DNA of 64,000 nt, from assembly GCA_024280995.1 (NCBI GenBank), contig JAMXLM010000015.1, positions 62,001 to 126,000 of the forward strand, written 5' to 3'. The translations under genes were made by a program, and so were the position numbers. This DNA is from Candidatus Dormiibacterota bacterium (GTDB taxonomy: Bacteria > Chloroflexota > Dormibacteria > Dormibacterales > Dormibacteraceae). A model generated the notes under the pieces. That model did no database searches. It was given only the letters and a program-made list of their open reading frames with translations, and was not told the DNA's origin. Shown piece after piece: positions 41,042 to 49,350 of this stretch (its first letter is position 1; the number at the start of each line of letters is the position of its first letter).

Positions 41042-41722
41042 GTGGCCGTAACCAGGCGCCGCGGCAGGGCGGCGGGGGAAAGCACCGCAGGCGAGATCCG
41101 GTCGGTTGCGCTGGACCAGTTCTACAAGCACGGTTTCCAGGCGACGACCCTGCGCGACATTGCTTCTCGGGTCGGAATCCAGGTCGGCAGCCTGTACAAC
41201 CACATCACCTCGAAAGGCGAGCTGCTGTTCGACATCATGGAGACGGTCATGCTCGACCTGCTCGAGGACCAGCGCCAGCAAGCGCAGGAGCCGGACGTCG
41301 TCGAGCGGATGCGTCTCCTCGTCTACCACCACGTCCGATTCCACGGCGATCGCGCCAAAGAGGTGTTCATCGGCAACAGCGAGCTGCGCAGCCTGAACCG
41401 GCAGCAGCGGGCTCGGATCGTGACGCTCCGCCACGAGTACGAGGGAATGTTCCAGAAGGAGCTCGAGGACGGAATTCGGCAGGGCAAGTTTCTTCCGGTC
41501 GACGTCCAGCTGACCGCCTACGGCATCCTTGCCATGACCACCTGGGTTTCATCGTGGTACTCGCCGCGCGGGCGCCTGTCGCTCGAAGAGATCGCGGACA
41601 TCTATTCCGACATGGTCCTGCGCGGAATCTGGAATCCCGCCGCGGGACAGCTTCAGACCCATCTGCGCCGTGTCGGGCGCGACAGCGCGAAGCGCCTGCT
41701 GGCTGCTGCAGCGACGAAGTAG
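41042..41722 (+). CDS. TetR family transcriptional regulator (candidate cluster regulator)
   Basis: 226 residues, GTG 41042. The N-terminal helix-turn-helix is clear: IRSVALDQFYKHGFQATTLR then DIASRVGIQVGSLYNHITSK (residues 19-58). The C-terminal ligand domain is helical, as in acyl-CoA-responsive regulators of fatty acid, steroid and phenylacetate catabolism. It is the only TetR-type gene in the window and lies next to operator h, so it is the natural candidate to bind all eight sites and to be released by an acyl-CoA intermediate (inference). First of three genes with LLM 10 and an aldo/keto reductase. Confidence 0.93.
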   Translation: MAVTRRRGRAAGESTAGEIRSVALDQFYKHGFQATTLRDIASRVGIQVGSLYNHITSKGELLFDIMETVMLDLLEDQRQQAQEPDVVERMRLLVYHHVRFHGDRAKEVFIGNSELRSLNRQQRARIVTLRHEYEGMFQKELEDGIRQGKFLPVDVQLTAYGILAMTTWVSSWYSPRGRLSLEEIADIYSDMVLRGIWNPAAGQLQTHLRRVGRDSAKRLLAAAATK

Positions 41723-41753
41723 CACGCGACCCGCCGGCGCGGTCAAGGTCGGG

Positions 41754-42650
41754 GTGACCTTGAAGATGTACGACTACTACACGTACCGGCCGAAGACGCT
41801 GACGGAGCTGGCCGGCCAGGCACGACAGGCGGAGGCGATCGGCTTTGACTCGGTGTGGGTGATGGACCACGTCTTCATCCAGCGACCTACCGGTCGGGTC
41901 CTCGCTCACGATCCGCTGCTCGTCCTCGCGCACGTGGCGGCGGCGACGTCACGGATCGCGCTTGGCTCGTTGGTCCTGAGCTACGCGTTCCGCAACGTCG
42001 TGCAGCTGGCGCGTGAGGCCGCCGCGCTGGCCGACTCCAGCGCGGGCAGGTTCATCCTCGGGCTCGGCACCGGGTGGCACCGACCCGAGTTCGATGCCCT
42101 CGGGCTTCCCTTCGATCATCTCGTGAGCCGGTTGGAAACGGGTGTCGACCCGCTCCAGCGATTGCTCGTCGGTGAGGAGGTCTCGATCGAGTCTGCCTGG
42201 GCACGCATCGATCGCGCATCTGTCGCGGTCACTGCGCCCGCGCCACCGATCTGGATCGCCGCTGAAGGGCCGCGGATGCTTTCGATCGCCGCTCGCTGTG
42301 ATGGTTGGAATCACGCTTACTGGGGCGCCGCCGACACCGCCAGGTTTCGCGCCGCGCTCGCGGGCCTCGATGAGGCGATCGGGCGCGCCGGCCGAGAGCG
42401 ATCGGCGGTTGAGACGAGCGCGTCGATCGCGTGCGTGCTCGACGGGTGGAGACACGTGCCGGGCGGCTTCAGCGAACCGGAGGTCGCGGTGGGATCAACT
42501 CACGACCTCGCCCGAGTGGTCCGGGACTACGGCGATGCGGGCGCCGATCACGTGATCCTTTCGCTGTCTCCCGACCCGTACGCGGAGGTGAGCGAGGATG
42601 CGCTCGACAGCTCGCGCGAGATCATCGAGCTGGTTCGCCGTAACGGATGA
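41754..42650 (+). CDS. Luciferase-like (F420-type) oxidoreductase, LLM 10
   Basis: 298 residues from GTG 41754 (AAGG upstream). Motifs DSVWVMDHVFIQRPTGRVLA, LSYAFRNVVQLAREAAALAD, GRFILGLGTGWHRPEFDALG. It belongs with LLMs 1 and 5 in the xDHV subgroup. The expected strand 1 (VKVGVTLKMYD) begins four residues before this GTG, so a longer form from GTG 41670, overlapping the TetR gene, is possible. It ends in an ATGA overlap with the aldo/keto reductase. Confidence 0.85.
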   Translation: MTLKMYDYYTYRPKTLTELAGQARQAEAIGFDSVWVMDHVFIQRPTGRVLAHDPLLVLAHVAAATSRIALGSLVLSYAFRNVVQLAREAAALADSSAGRFILGLGTGWHRPEFDALGLPFDHLVSRLETGVDPLQRLLVGEEVSIESAWARIDRASVAVTAPAPPIWIAAEGPRMLSIAARCDGWNHAYWGAADTARFRAALAGLDEAIGRAGRERSAVETSASIACVLDGWRHVPGGFSEPEVAVGSTHDLARVVRDYGDAGADHVILSLSPDPYAEVSEDALDSSREIIELVRRNG

Positions 42651-43648
42651 CCGGCCGGCGTCTCGGTACCACAGAGCTCACGATCAGCTCGCTCGGATTC
42701 GGCAGCTGGTCGGCGGGCGGCCCGGACTGGTCCTTCAGCGGACCGCCGGAGCGCGACGCCGAATCGATAGCCGCGATGCTCGAAGCCTTCGAGCAAGGTG
42801 TGACGTGGGTGGATACGTCACCGAACTACGGCCGCGGCCACTCCGAGGAGCTGGTCGCGGAAGCCCTTCGGCGGACTGGTTCACCGCGTCCGCTCGTCTT
42901 CACGAAATGCGGACGCATCTGGGACGCGCCCGAGAGCAAGCCCTGGTCTGACCTGCGGCCGGAAACGATACGTGCGGGATGCGAGGCTTCTCTTCGCCGC
43001 CTCGGAGTCGACGCGATCGACGTGCTTCAGATCCACTGGCCCGACCCGGAGAACCGGGTGCCGGTCGAGGAGTCGTGGGGAGCGATGCTGCGGCTTGTCG
43101 ACGAGGACATGGTGCGCGTCGCGGCGGTGTGCAACTTCGACGTCGCGCTCCTGGAGCGCTGCGAGCGGGTTGGGCACGTGGCCTGCTTGCAGACGCCGAT
43201 GTCGCCGATCGTCCGCGATTCGGCGGGCGCGCTGCTCGAATGGTGCCGGAAGCACTCGACCGCGGTCCTCGTGTACAGCCCGATGCAGGTCGGCCTGCTG
43301 ACGGACTCTTTTCACCGTGGGCTGGTGGAGGCGTACGGTCCCGGTGACTGGCGGCGGACCCATCCGGAATTCATCTCGCCGCGCCTGGAGCGCAACATCG
43401 CTTTGCGCGATCGGCTTGTGCCGATAGCCCGGCGCCATTCGACGACGGTGGGTGCTGTCGCCGTCGCGTGGACCCTGACGTGGCCGGGCGTGACCGCCGC
43501 CATCGTCGGCGCGAGGACCCGAGAGCAGGTTGAGGGCTGGATCGAGGCCTCGTCTGTGGTCCTGACCCAGGCCGATCTCGACGAGATCGCTGCTGCGATC
43601 GACTCGACGGGTGCCGGTCACGGCCCTACGGCGCCGGCCGGCATCTAG
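42647..43648 (+). CDS. Aldo/keto reductase
   Basis: 333 residues. The catalytic tetrad is visible: D56, Y61 (DTSPNYGRGHSEEL), K87 (FTKCGR) and H130 (VLQIHWPDP). NADPH site region near TAAIVGARTREQV. It reduces aldehydes or ketones, or oxidises the alcohols. It closes the rightmost unit of the supercluster. Confidence 0.92.
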   Translation: MTGRRLGTTELTISSLGFGSWSAGGPDWSFSGPPERDAESIAAMLEAFEQGVTWVDTSPNYGRGHSEELVAEALRRTGSPRPLVFTKCGRIWDAPESKPWSDLRPETIRAGCEASLRRLGVDAIDVLQIHWPDPENRVPVEESWGAMLRLVDEDMVRVAAVCNFDVALLERCERVGHVACLQTPMSPIVRDSAGALLEWCRKHSTAVLVYSPMQVGLLTDSFHRGLVEAYGPGDWRRTHPEFISPRLERNIALRDRLVPIARRHSTTVGAVAVAWTLTWPGVTAAIVGARTREQVEGWIEASSVVLTQADLDEIAAAIDSTGAGHGPTAPAGI

Positions 43649-43657
43649 ACCAGTCGT

Positions 43658-44035
43658 TCATCCCACGCGTACGTCAGAGCCCTGCCGGAACGCGGGCGCG
43701 TTGATCACGAGGTACGTGAACTCGCCGCTGAACTCGTACGCGGTGCCCCTGGGAATCAGCGCGAAATCGCCCGCGCGAAGCACCTCCGGCGGCTCGTCGC
43801 CGATCTGGATCGAGGCCTCTCCGTCGATCACGAACATCGCTCTGTCCGACTCGTCGCACTTCATTCTCGGGTGGGCTGACCAATGCCGGATGTGGGTGAT
43901 GCTGAGTGAATCGGTCGATGTCGGCATCACGAAGTTTGGATCGCGGTGCCTCGATCCGACGGCCTTTTTCATCACCAACGGGTTGGAGCCGGCGACCGAA
44001 AGCTCGGGAACGTCACTGAGATGCACCACCGGCAT
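43658..44035 (-). CDS. Cupin domain protein
   Basis: 125 residues, one double-stranded beta-helix. SITHIRHWSAHPRMKCDESD and FVIDGEASIQIGDEPPEVLR, then GDFALIPRGTAYEF, correspond to the two cupin motifs, though several metal-binding His are replaced. It could be a small isomerase, dioxygenase or binding protein; function unknown. It is convergent with the aldo/keto reductase and has no operator site. Confidence 0.78.
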   Translation of the reverse strand: MPVVHLSDVPELSVAGSNPLVMKKAVGSRHRDPNFVMPTSTDSLSITHIRHWSAHPRMKCDESDRAMFVIDGEASIQIGDEPPEVLRAGDFALIPRGTAYEFSGEFTYLVINAPAFRQGSDVRVG

Positions 44036-44117
44036 GGCCTCCTCCTCCCCAAACCTGATTCGATGACGTGTCTCATCCGAGACTATCGCGACCGCAAGAA
44101 CCGACCAGACTGACTGG

Positions 44118-44588
44118 GTGGGCGCGAATCACCCGACGCCACGGGCTGCCGGCACGAGCGACGCCGCTCACCTTGCCCGCCTGCTCGACGCTTTCAATCG
44201 TGAGTTCGATGAGCCATCGCCCGGACCGGAGGTTCTCGAGCGCCGTCTTACAGCGTTATTGGCTCGCCGTGACGTGTACGCGCTGCTGGCGGGCGATCCA
44301 CCTGTCGGGTTTGCCCTGGTGACCTTGCGACCGAACATCTGGTACGACGGACCGGTCGCCTTGCTCGATGAGCTCTATGTTCGGCCGGACCTGAGGCGGC
44401 AAGGTCTCGGCACCGCACTGCTCGAGGCAACCGAGACCCATGCCAAGGAACTAGGCGCCCGCCTGTTGGAAATCAACGTCGACGGTGAAGACGTCGACGC
44501 TCGCCGCCTGTATGAGCGCCACGGTTTCACCTGCAAGTCTCCGGGTGAGTCCGAACCGGACCTCTACTACTCGAAAGAGCTGCGCTGA
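44118..44588 (+). CDS. GNAT family N-acetyltransferase
   Basis: 156 residues, GTG 44118. The acetyl-CoA loop is DLRRQGLGTALLEA, preceded by LLDELYVRP and followed by INVDGEDVDARRLYERHGF. Standard single GNAT domain; acceptor unknown. Confidence 0.88.
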   Translation: MGANHPTPRAAGTSDAAHLARLLDAFNREFDEPSPGPEVLERRLTALLARRDVYALLAGDPPVGFALVTLRPNIWYDGPVALLDELYVRPDLRRQGLGTALLEATETHAKELGARLLEINVDGEDVDARRLYERHGFTCKSPGESEPDLYYSKELR

Positions 44589-44606
44589 CGCTTCGGGCCC
44601 GGTGGG

Positions 44607-45050
44607 CTATTCGCAGAAGACCCGCACCTTGATCGGATCGGAGCCGTCGGCGGTATCCACCTCCACGGTCAGCTCGCGAAGGGCGTCGATCAACTCCTCG
44701 ATGTTCTCGGGCTTGATCTGTGAAAGGTCGACGCTCAAGCCCTCTTGCCTGAGCGCTTCGTTCACCGCGCCCTGAGCCCGAGCCGGGATCAGGCTGGCCA
44801 GGCGGACTCCAGCGCGCAACAGCTGCAGCGGAACGCGAATGTTGACCTTGAGCGGGTGCCCTTCCTCAGTCCCGTCGACGAGCACGCGCAGGTACTTCAC
44901 GTTGGCCATCGATCGAGGCTCGATGGCGACGGCGGTGGTGGCGCCACCGGAGTCGTCGCGGCCGAGGGCGGCCATCAAGCGCTCGGCCTGGTCCGTCGTC
45001 ACCTTGCCGGCGGCAAGCATCTCCAACACTTGTCGGTGGGTTTCAGTCAC
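44607..45050 (-). CDS. SHOCT-like domain protein (DUF2089 cassette, gene 3)
   Basis: 147 residues. The N-terminus THRQVLEMLAAGKVTTDQAE and RLMAAL is a short helical SHOCT-like/YvlB-type motif, followed by a beta-rich part (KYLRVLVDGTEEGHPLKVNI) and an Ile/Leu-rich amphipathic segment. It lies downstream of a small membrane protein and a DUF2089 regulator, a combination seen repeatedly with DUF4097-type envelope proteins. Function unknown. Confidence 0.7.
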   Translation of the reverse strand: MTETHRQVLEMLAAGKVTTDQAERLMAALGRDDSGGATTAVAIEPRSMANVKYLRVLVDGTEEGHPLKVNIRVPLQLLRAGVRLASLIPARAQGAVNEALRQEGLSVDLSQIKPENIEELIDALRELTVEVDTADGSDPIKVRVFCE

Positions 45051-45062
45051 TTCACTTCTCTC

Positions 45063-45326
45063 CTAGATGAATGTCATGTGAATGTCGGCCTCGTGCGTCT
45101 GGACGTCGAGGCGAAGATCTCGCAGCCCTGCCAGAAGCTGCCAGGCGGTTCCCATCGCCCGAAACGGATCGATTTCGACGACGGCGCACAGAACGATGAC
45201 GACCGGGACCCAGACGATGGCCAGCGGCGCGAGGATCAGCCAGAGAAGAAATAGGGGTAGAGGTATCCACCACCTCCGAGCTCTCGGGTCGCTGCGCAGC
45301 GCCAGTACGGCAACCATCGGGATCAC
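45063..45326 (-). CDS. Small membrane protein (DUF2089 cassette, gene 2)
   Basis: 87 residues, GTG 45326 overlapping the DUF2089 stop as GTGA. One long hydrophobic stretch (RWWIPLPLFLLWLILAPLAI onward) probably forms two tight membrane segments, followed by a charged tail ending THEADIHMTFI. Function unknown. Confidence 0.7.
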   Translation of the reverse strand: MIPMVAVLALRSDPRARRWWIPLPLFLLWLILAPLAIVWVPVVIVLCAVVEIDPFRAMGTAWQLLAGLRDLRLDVQTHEADIHMTFI

Positions 45327-45691
45327 TTCTGCGCCTCCAGCTCCTTGATCGCTTCATCGGGCGTGATATCTCCGCCAGCGAGGCGTTCCAGGATCTCGAC
45401 ACGCGACGGCGATGGGTTGGTCTCGACGAACTCGAGACCATCCGAAAGGCGGGTGAGCCGCGCCTTGATCGTCGGATAGCTGAGGCCGTAGATCCGCTCC
45501 ATCTCCTTGATCGAGCCGTGCGACTTGACGAAGGCCGTGATGAAGACCTGGTCCTCCACGCTGAGCTGCGCGAGCTGCGGGAGCTCGAAGCTGCCTTCGA
45601 TCACGAGATCGTCGTCGGTCAGGCGGACCCGCTCAACCGTCATGTGGCGCCCCTGGGTCAACCGGGTCAGTGCCTGCCAGTCGGTGGTCAC
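45323..45691 (-). CDS. DUF2089 family putative transcriptional regulator
   Basis: 122 residues. LSVEDQVFITAFVKSHGSIK and ERIYGLSYPTIKARLTRLSD form the sigma-like helix-turn-helix typical of DUF2089, with a SHOCT-like C-terminus (EILERLAGGDITPDEAIKEL). The GTG start at 45691 lies six bases after a TAAGAT box, so the mRNA should be leaderless. It probably controls its own three-gene unit. Confidence 0.82.
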   Translation of the reverse strand: MTTDWQALTRLTQGRHMTVERVRLTDDDLVIEGSFELPQLAQLSVEDQVFITAFVKSHGSIKEMERIYGLSYPTIKARLTRLSDGLEFVETNPSPSRVEILERLAGGDITPDEAIKELEAQK

Positions 45692-45697
45692 GGCAGA

Positions 45698-45726
45698 ATC
45701 TTATGAAAAGGTGGCCGAAAAGTCAA
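45698..45726 (-). promoter_or_regulatory. Strong leaderless promoter of the DUF2089 cassette
   Basis: On the minus strand TTGACT (45726-45721), exactly 17 bp, TAAGAT (45703-45698), then the GTG start after six bases. An AT-rich stretch upstream (45727-45750) may act as an UP element. Confidence 0.7.
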
Positions 45727-45781
45727 TTTTATTTAGTTGGAGTTTGATTTTTGATCACCAGACCGCCCTTCGGCCCGGAGG

Positions 45782-46330
45782 TCACGGACGGGTGACGCAC
45801 CCCCGGGCGATGAACGTCGCCAGCTGATCGCCATGCTCGCGTACATGCGCCAGGTTGACCTCGAGCAGCTGCTCGAAGGTCTTGCCGGCGTGTGGGTGTC
45901 CCGGTCGGAGTTTGATGGCGCGCTGCCGGTCGGTCAGATTGGCCAGGGTCGCGCGTACCCGCCCGCGGCAGTAGGCGACGTAGCCGAGGAGCTCCTCGCG
46001 GGAGTAAGTCACGTTCGGGAAGCGGGCGGCCCCGAACTCGTCGATGCCCTGATCTTCGGGTCCGTTCGCGAACTCGGGTGGCGTGGCAAATGAGCCGGCC
46101 TCATCCCAGCAGTACAGGTCGAGGAAGAAGAGGCAGTGATACGCGATCAGCCAGAAGGCGGAGAAGACCTGGATCGCGTCCTCTGTCCTGCCGTCACCGT
46201 CGCCGCCCTTGGGCCACATCCAGGGATCCGTCCGCTTGACGACCCAGAGGCTCGTATGCCAGCGCTCGTCAGGGCATTCCCTGAGGGCGCGCTCGAGACG
46301 ATCGATGGCAACTTCAAACTCGCCCAGCAT
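45782..46330 (-). CDS. DinB superfamily protein
   Basis: 182 residues with a helical bundle pattern. Possible metal ligands are in FWLIAYHCLFFLDLY, VAYCRGRVRATL and LAHVREHGDQLATFI. The final helix with H.REHG..L is characteristic of DinB-like domains. Function unknown; relatives are thiol transferases or damage-inducible proteins. Confidence 0.72.
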   Translation of the reverse strand: MLGEFEVAIDRLERALRECPDERWHTSLWVVKRTDPWMWPKGGDGDGRTEDAIQVFSAFWLIAYHCLFFLDLYCWDEAGSFATPPEFANGPEDQGIDEFGAARFPNVTYSREELLGYVAYCRGRVRATLANLTDRQRAIKLRPGHPHAGKTFEQLLEVNLAHVREHGDQLATFIARGCVTRP

Positions 46331-46473
46331 TGGTCGGAGTCTATCGATCCGGTGGTCGAAACTCGAAGCCGCGGGGCCGTAGGACCGCTAGGTGGTCGCC
46401 CCGCGCCCGCCGTTACTTCGGTAGCGGCATCATCCTGCGTTCATGCCGTGATTTTCGAAACAGGAGTAGTGAA

Positions 46474-46626
46474 TTGATTCACACCTTGCTCGTGATCGCC
46501 GCCATCCTTTTCGTCCTCTGGCTGCTGTTCCACGCTTCGCTGGCCCTGATGAACCTGATCTGGATCGCAATCGTGATACTCGTCGTCCTGTGGCTTGTTG
46601 GATTCCTGGGGCGCCGGACGACTTAG
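46474..46626 (+). CDS. Small hydrophobic membrane protein (lmo0937-like)
   Basis: 50 residues from TTG 46474, with AGGAG seven bases upstream. It is almost entirely hydrophobic (HTLLVIAAILFVLWLLFHAS, then VILVVLWLVGFLG) and ends GRRTT, as in the widespread lmo0937/DUF5670 family of about 50 residues. Two membrane helices. Function unknown, possibly stress related. Confidence 0.75.
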   Translation: MIHTLLVIAAILFVLWLLFHASLALMNLIWIAIVILVVLWLVGFLGRRTT

Positions 46627-46656
46627 CTGCAGACGATCTCGTTGCGACGCGCCGAC

Positions 46657-47550
46657 CTAGGCGCGCGCTCTACGCATCTTCGGCTTTGCGGACTGCTCCC
46701 TGGTGGCGGTCCGCTTCGCTTTTGCAGCCTTGACGCTTGCTTCGAGCGCCTTCATCAGGTCCATGACCCTGGTCGGGCTGGGGGGCGCGGACGGCGCCTC
46801 GATCGGTCTGCGCTCCTCGATTGCTTTCAAGACGCGTGCACGGTGCTCGTCCGTATAGGCTCTGGCCTCGAACGGTGACGTGAGCGCGTCAATGAGCATG
46901 TTCGCCATCTTGATCTCGCGTTCCGTCGGCTTCGCGTCTGCGGCCGGCGTCGGGAATTCCGCCGGCGTCACCTCGTCCGCGTAGACCATCGTGGTCAGGA
47001 GCATCACCTCGCCGTGAGGCCGGATGGCGCTGAGGTAGCGCCTCGAGCGGATCGTGATCGGGGCGATGGCCATGCGGCCGGATCGGCTCATGGCGTCGTG
47101 CAGCAGTTGGAATGACTTCACCGCGTCGCGGTCGGGCGCCAGGTAATAGCGCGACTCGAAATAGATCGGGTCGACCTCGTCAGCGTTGACGAACTGCTCC
47201 ACCTCGATGACGCGGCTCCTTTCCGGCGCCAGCGCCGCGACTTCTTCGCGGGAGAAGCTGACGTACTGCCCCGGGGCAACCTCGTAGCCCTTGCGAATCT
47301 CGCGATAGTCGACCTCCTCGTCACGGTCCGGGAGCGGCGGGCTGGGGCGGACGATCGGGCGCTCGAAGGCCCGCGGCGCTTCCATGTCCAGGTCTGGCTC
47401 GAGGTCTGGCACGCGGACGTGCCGCACCCGACGTCCGCGCTCGTCGAGCTCCCTGAACCGGACGACCTTCTTGCGTATCGCGGGGTAGAGGCGCACCGGA
47501 ATCACGACCAGGCCGAACGAGAGCGACCCACTCCAGATCGAGTTAGGCAT
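46657..47550 (-). CDS. ku: Ku protein, non-homologous end joining
   Basis: 297 residues, ATG 47550. The N-terminus SIWSGSLSFGLVVIPVRLYP, then VDYREIRKGYEVAPGQYVSF and IEVEQFVNADEVDPIYFESR, are diagnostic of bacterial Ku. A basic C-terminal tail (KAAKAKRTATREQSAKPKMR) would aid DNA binding. It forms a homodimer that binds DNA ends and recruits LigD. No ligD lies in this window. Confidence 0.93.
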   Translation of the reverse strand: MPNSIWSGSLSFGLVVIPVRLYPAIRKKVVRFRELDERGRRVRHVRVPDLEPDLDMEAPRAFERPIVRPSPPLPDRDEEVDYREIRKGYEVAPGQYVSFSREEVAALAPERSRVIEVEQFVNADEVDPIYFESRYYLAPDRDAVKSFQLLHDAMSRSGRMAIAPITIRSRRYLSAIRPHGEVMLLTTMVYADEVTPAEFPTPAADAKPTEREIKMANMLIDALTSPFEARAYTDEHRARVLKAIEERRPIEAPSAPPSPTRVMDLMKALEASVKAAKAKRTATREQSAKPKMRRARA

Positions 47551-47721
47551 CGATCGAGATGCTAGCGGCCAGGCGCCGGATGGGCGAGCGGTTGAGCGAT
47601 CAAACCATCGACTTGGACCGCGAGTAGCCGGCGCGATCCGAAGGTTGCTGTTTGTAGGCGGCCCTTCGCGCCGGCGCAGTCCGCTCGGCGCCCCATTGCC
47701 AAACCGAAAAGGAGTGATGAC

Positions 47722-48189
47722 ATGGCCAGGGTAGAGAAGTCGATCGACGTCAACGTTCCCGTTCGCTCGGCGTACGACCAGTGGACGCAATTCGAGACTT
47801 TCCCGCAGTTCATGGAGGGCGTGAAAGAGGTCCGACAGGAAGACGACACGCGGCTTTACTGGAAGGCCGAGGTGATGGGAAAGCAAGAAGAGTGGGACGC
47901 AAAGATCACCGAGCAGGTGCCCGACCGAAAGATCGCCTGGCACAGCGTCAGCGGAGCGGCGAACGCCGGCGAGGTGACGTTCCAACCGATGTCGGACACG
48001 ACGACCAGGGTGAACCTCAGGCTCGAGGCCGAGCCGAGCTCGATGGGTGAGAAGGTCGGCGACGCGGTCGGGGTCCTGGACCGTCAGGTCAAGAGTGACC
48101 TCGAGAAGTTCAAGCACTTCATCGAAAGTCGGAGCGGAGAGGCCACAGGTGGTTGGCGGAGGGAGATCGACCGAGGGCAGCCTTCGTAG
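47722..48189 (+). CDS. SRPBCC (START-like/polyketide cyclase) family protein
   Basis: 155 residues with a strong AAGGAG site. VEKSIDVNVPVRSAYDQWTQ and FETFPQFMEGVKEVRQ, then WDAKITEQVPDRKIAWHSVS, are typical of stress-associated SRPBCC proteins that bind hydrophobic ligands. Divergent from Ku. Ligand unknown. Confidence 0.85.
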   Translation: MARVEKSIDVNVPVRSAYDQWTQFETFPQFMEGVKEVRQEDDTRLYWKAEVMGKQEEWDAKITEQVPDRKIAWHSVSGAANAGEVTFQPMSDTTTRVNLRLEAEPSSMGEKVGDAVGVLDRQVKSDLEKFKHFIESRSGEATGGWRREIDRGQPS

Positions 48190-48209
48190 GCGGAAGCTAG
48201 CCTTGCCGT

Positions 48210-48695
48210 GTGGGCGCGCCGTGGGTCAACTTCTACCTCGCGGCTGCCGGCGCGTCCGCCGGTTTGACCGGTCTTCTGTTCGTCGCGGTGTCGTTGAGGC
48301 CACGCGAGATTCGAAATGACCCGCTGATGGTCGGGCGCGCGATGTCAGCCTTTTATTCGTTCCAGGTCGTCCTGTTCGCCGCATTCCTTGCGCTTGCCGC
48401 GCTCCCGGTGCCGGTGGTCGGCGCGACACAGTCCCTCGTGGCCGGCGCGATCCTGGTCGGGTCCGCGCCGTTCACACTCAATGCGATTCGTGCCCATCAG
48501 CTGAACTACAAGCGTGCGGCCGTCTACCACATCGGGTTGGTGCTCGTTATCGTCGCGGGGCTTCTTCGACTGCCGGCCACGCTGATTACAGCCGCTGACT
48601 GGACCCTGGCGGCCGGCGTGCTGTTGTTGCTGGCGATCGCGTTGAGCAATTCCTGGCAGCTCGTCATCTCACATGGCGCCGACCAGCCGGCTTGA
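48210..48695 (+). CDS. Four-helix membrane protein, paralogue 1
   Basis: 161 residues with four predicted membrane helices. The start WVNFYLAAAGASAGLTGLLF, then VAVSLRPREI, closely resembles the gene at 48738. Unknown function; a small integral membrane family. Confidence 0.7.
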   Translation: MGAPWVNFYLAAAGASAGLTGLLFVAVSLRPREIRNDPLMVGRAMSAFYSFQVVLFAAFLALAALPVPVVGATQSLVAGAILVGSAPFTLNAIRAHQLNYKRAAVYHIGLVLVIVAGLLRLPATLITAADWTLAAGVLLLLAIALSNSWQLVISHGADQPA

Positions 48696-48737
48696 CGTCG
48701 CCGGGGTGGCGAATCCCCTCTGATAGCATCGCGTCCC

Positions 48738-49283
48738 GTGAGTGCGGAGCTCTACAGCCCTGACCAATGGAACAATTTCTTCGTCGTATCGGGGACTGGA
48801 TCTGCCGCACTGACCGGCCTCGTGTTTGTGGCTATATCGGTAAATCTCAGGGACGTCGTCAGAGATGCCACTCACACCTACAGGGCCATAAACATGCTCA
48901 CCGGCTTCACCAGCGTGTTCATCCTCGGCCTGTTCGCGCTGATGGGGCATCAGACACACCAAACGCTGGGTCTGGAGTGGTTCATCGTGGCGGCGTTGGC
49001 GGGCGCCATAAACACTTCAGGTTATGTGCGCGGCTTCGGCTCAGCGGCCAGCCGCTATGCGCTCAGCCTCTTTCGCGTTGCCGGGGGCAGCGCTTGCTAT
49101 CTCGGTCAGATCATCGGCGCCGCGGCGTTCTTTCTTGGCGCGAGTTGGGGAATCTATCTCAGCGCGATCGCGCTGATCGTCAACTTCTACTTTCTGGTCT
49201 CTGGCTCGTGGCTTTTGATCGTGGGCACCCTCCACAGCTCCAACGGAGTGCCCCTGGAGCCGTCGAAACGCACGTCGGGCTAG
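48738..49283 (+). CDS. Four-helix membrane protein, paralogue 2
   Basis: 181 residues, GTG 48738. WNNFFVVSGTGSAALTGLVF then VAISVNLRDV parallels the neighbour at 48210, so the pair arose by tandem duplication. Four or five membrane helices. No recognised domain. Confidence 0.7.
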   Translation: MSAELYSPDQWNNFFVVSGTGSAALTGLVFVAISVNLRDVVRDATHTYRAINMLTGFTSVFILGLFALMGHQTHQTLGLEWFIVAALAGAINTSGYVRGFGSAASRYALSLFRVAGGSACYLGQIIGAAAFFLGASWGIYLSAIALIVNFYFLVSGSWLLIVGTLHSSNGVPLEPSKRTSG

Positions 49284-49350
49284 CGACGTCGTCCGGGGAT
49301 TCCGATGCCGTTCAACTCGGACCTCGGGAGTCGACCCACGAAGGCCGGCG

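Noticed and set aside
46657-48117. Ku extended to 486 residues
   Set aside because: The extra residues are antisense to the SRPBCC gene and the intergenic region; Ku starts naturally at ATG 47550 with SIWSGSLSFGL.
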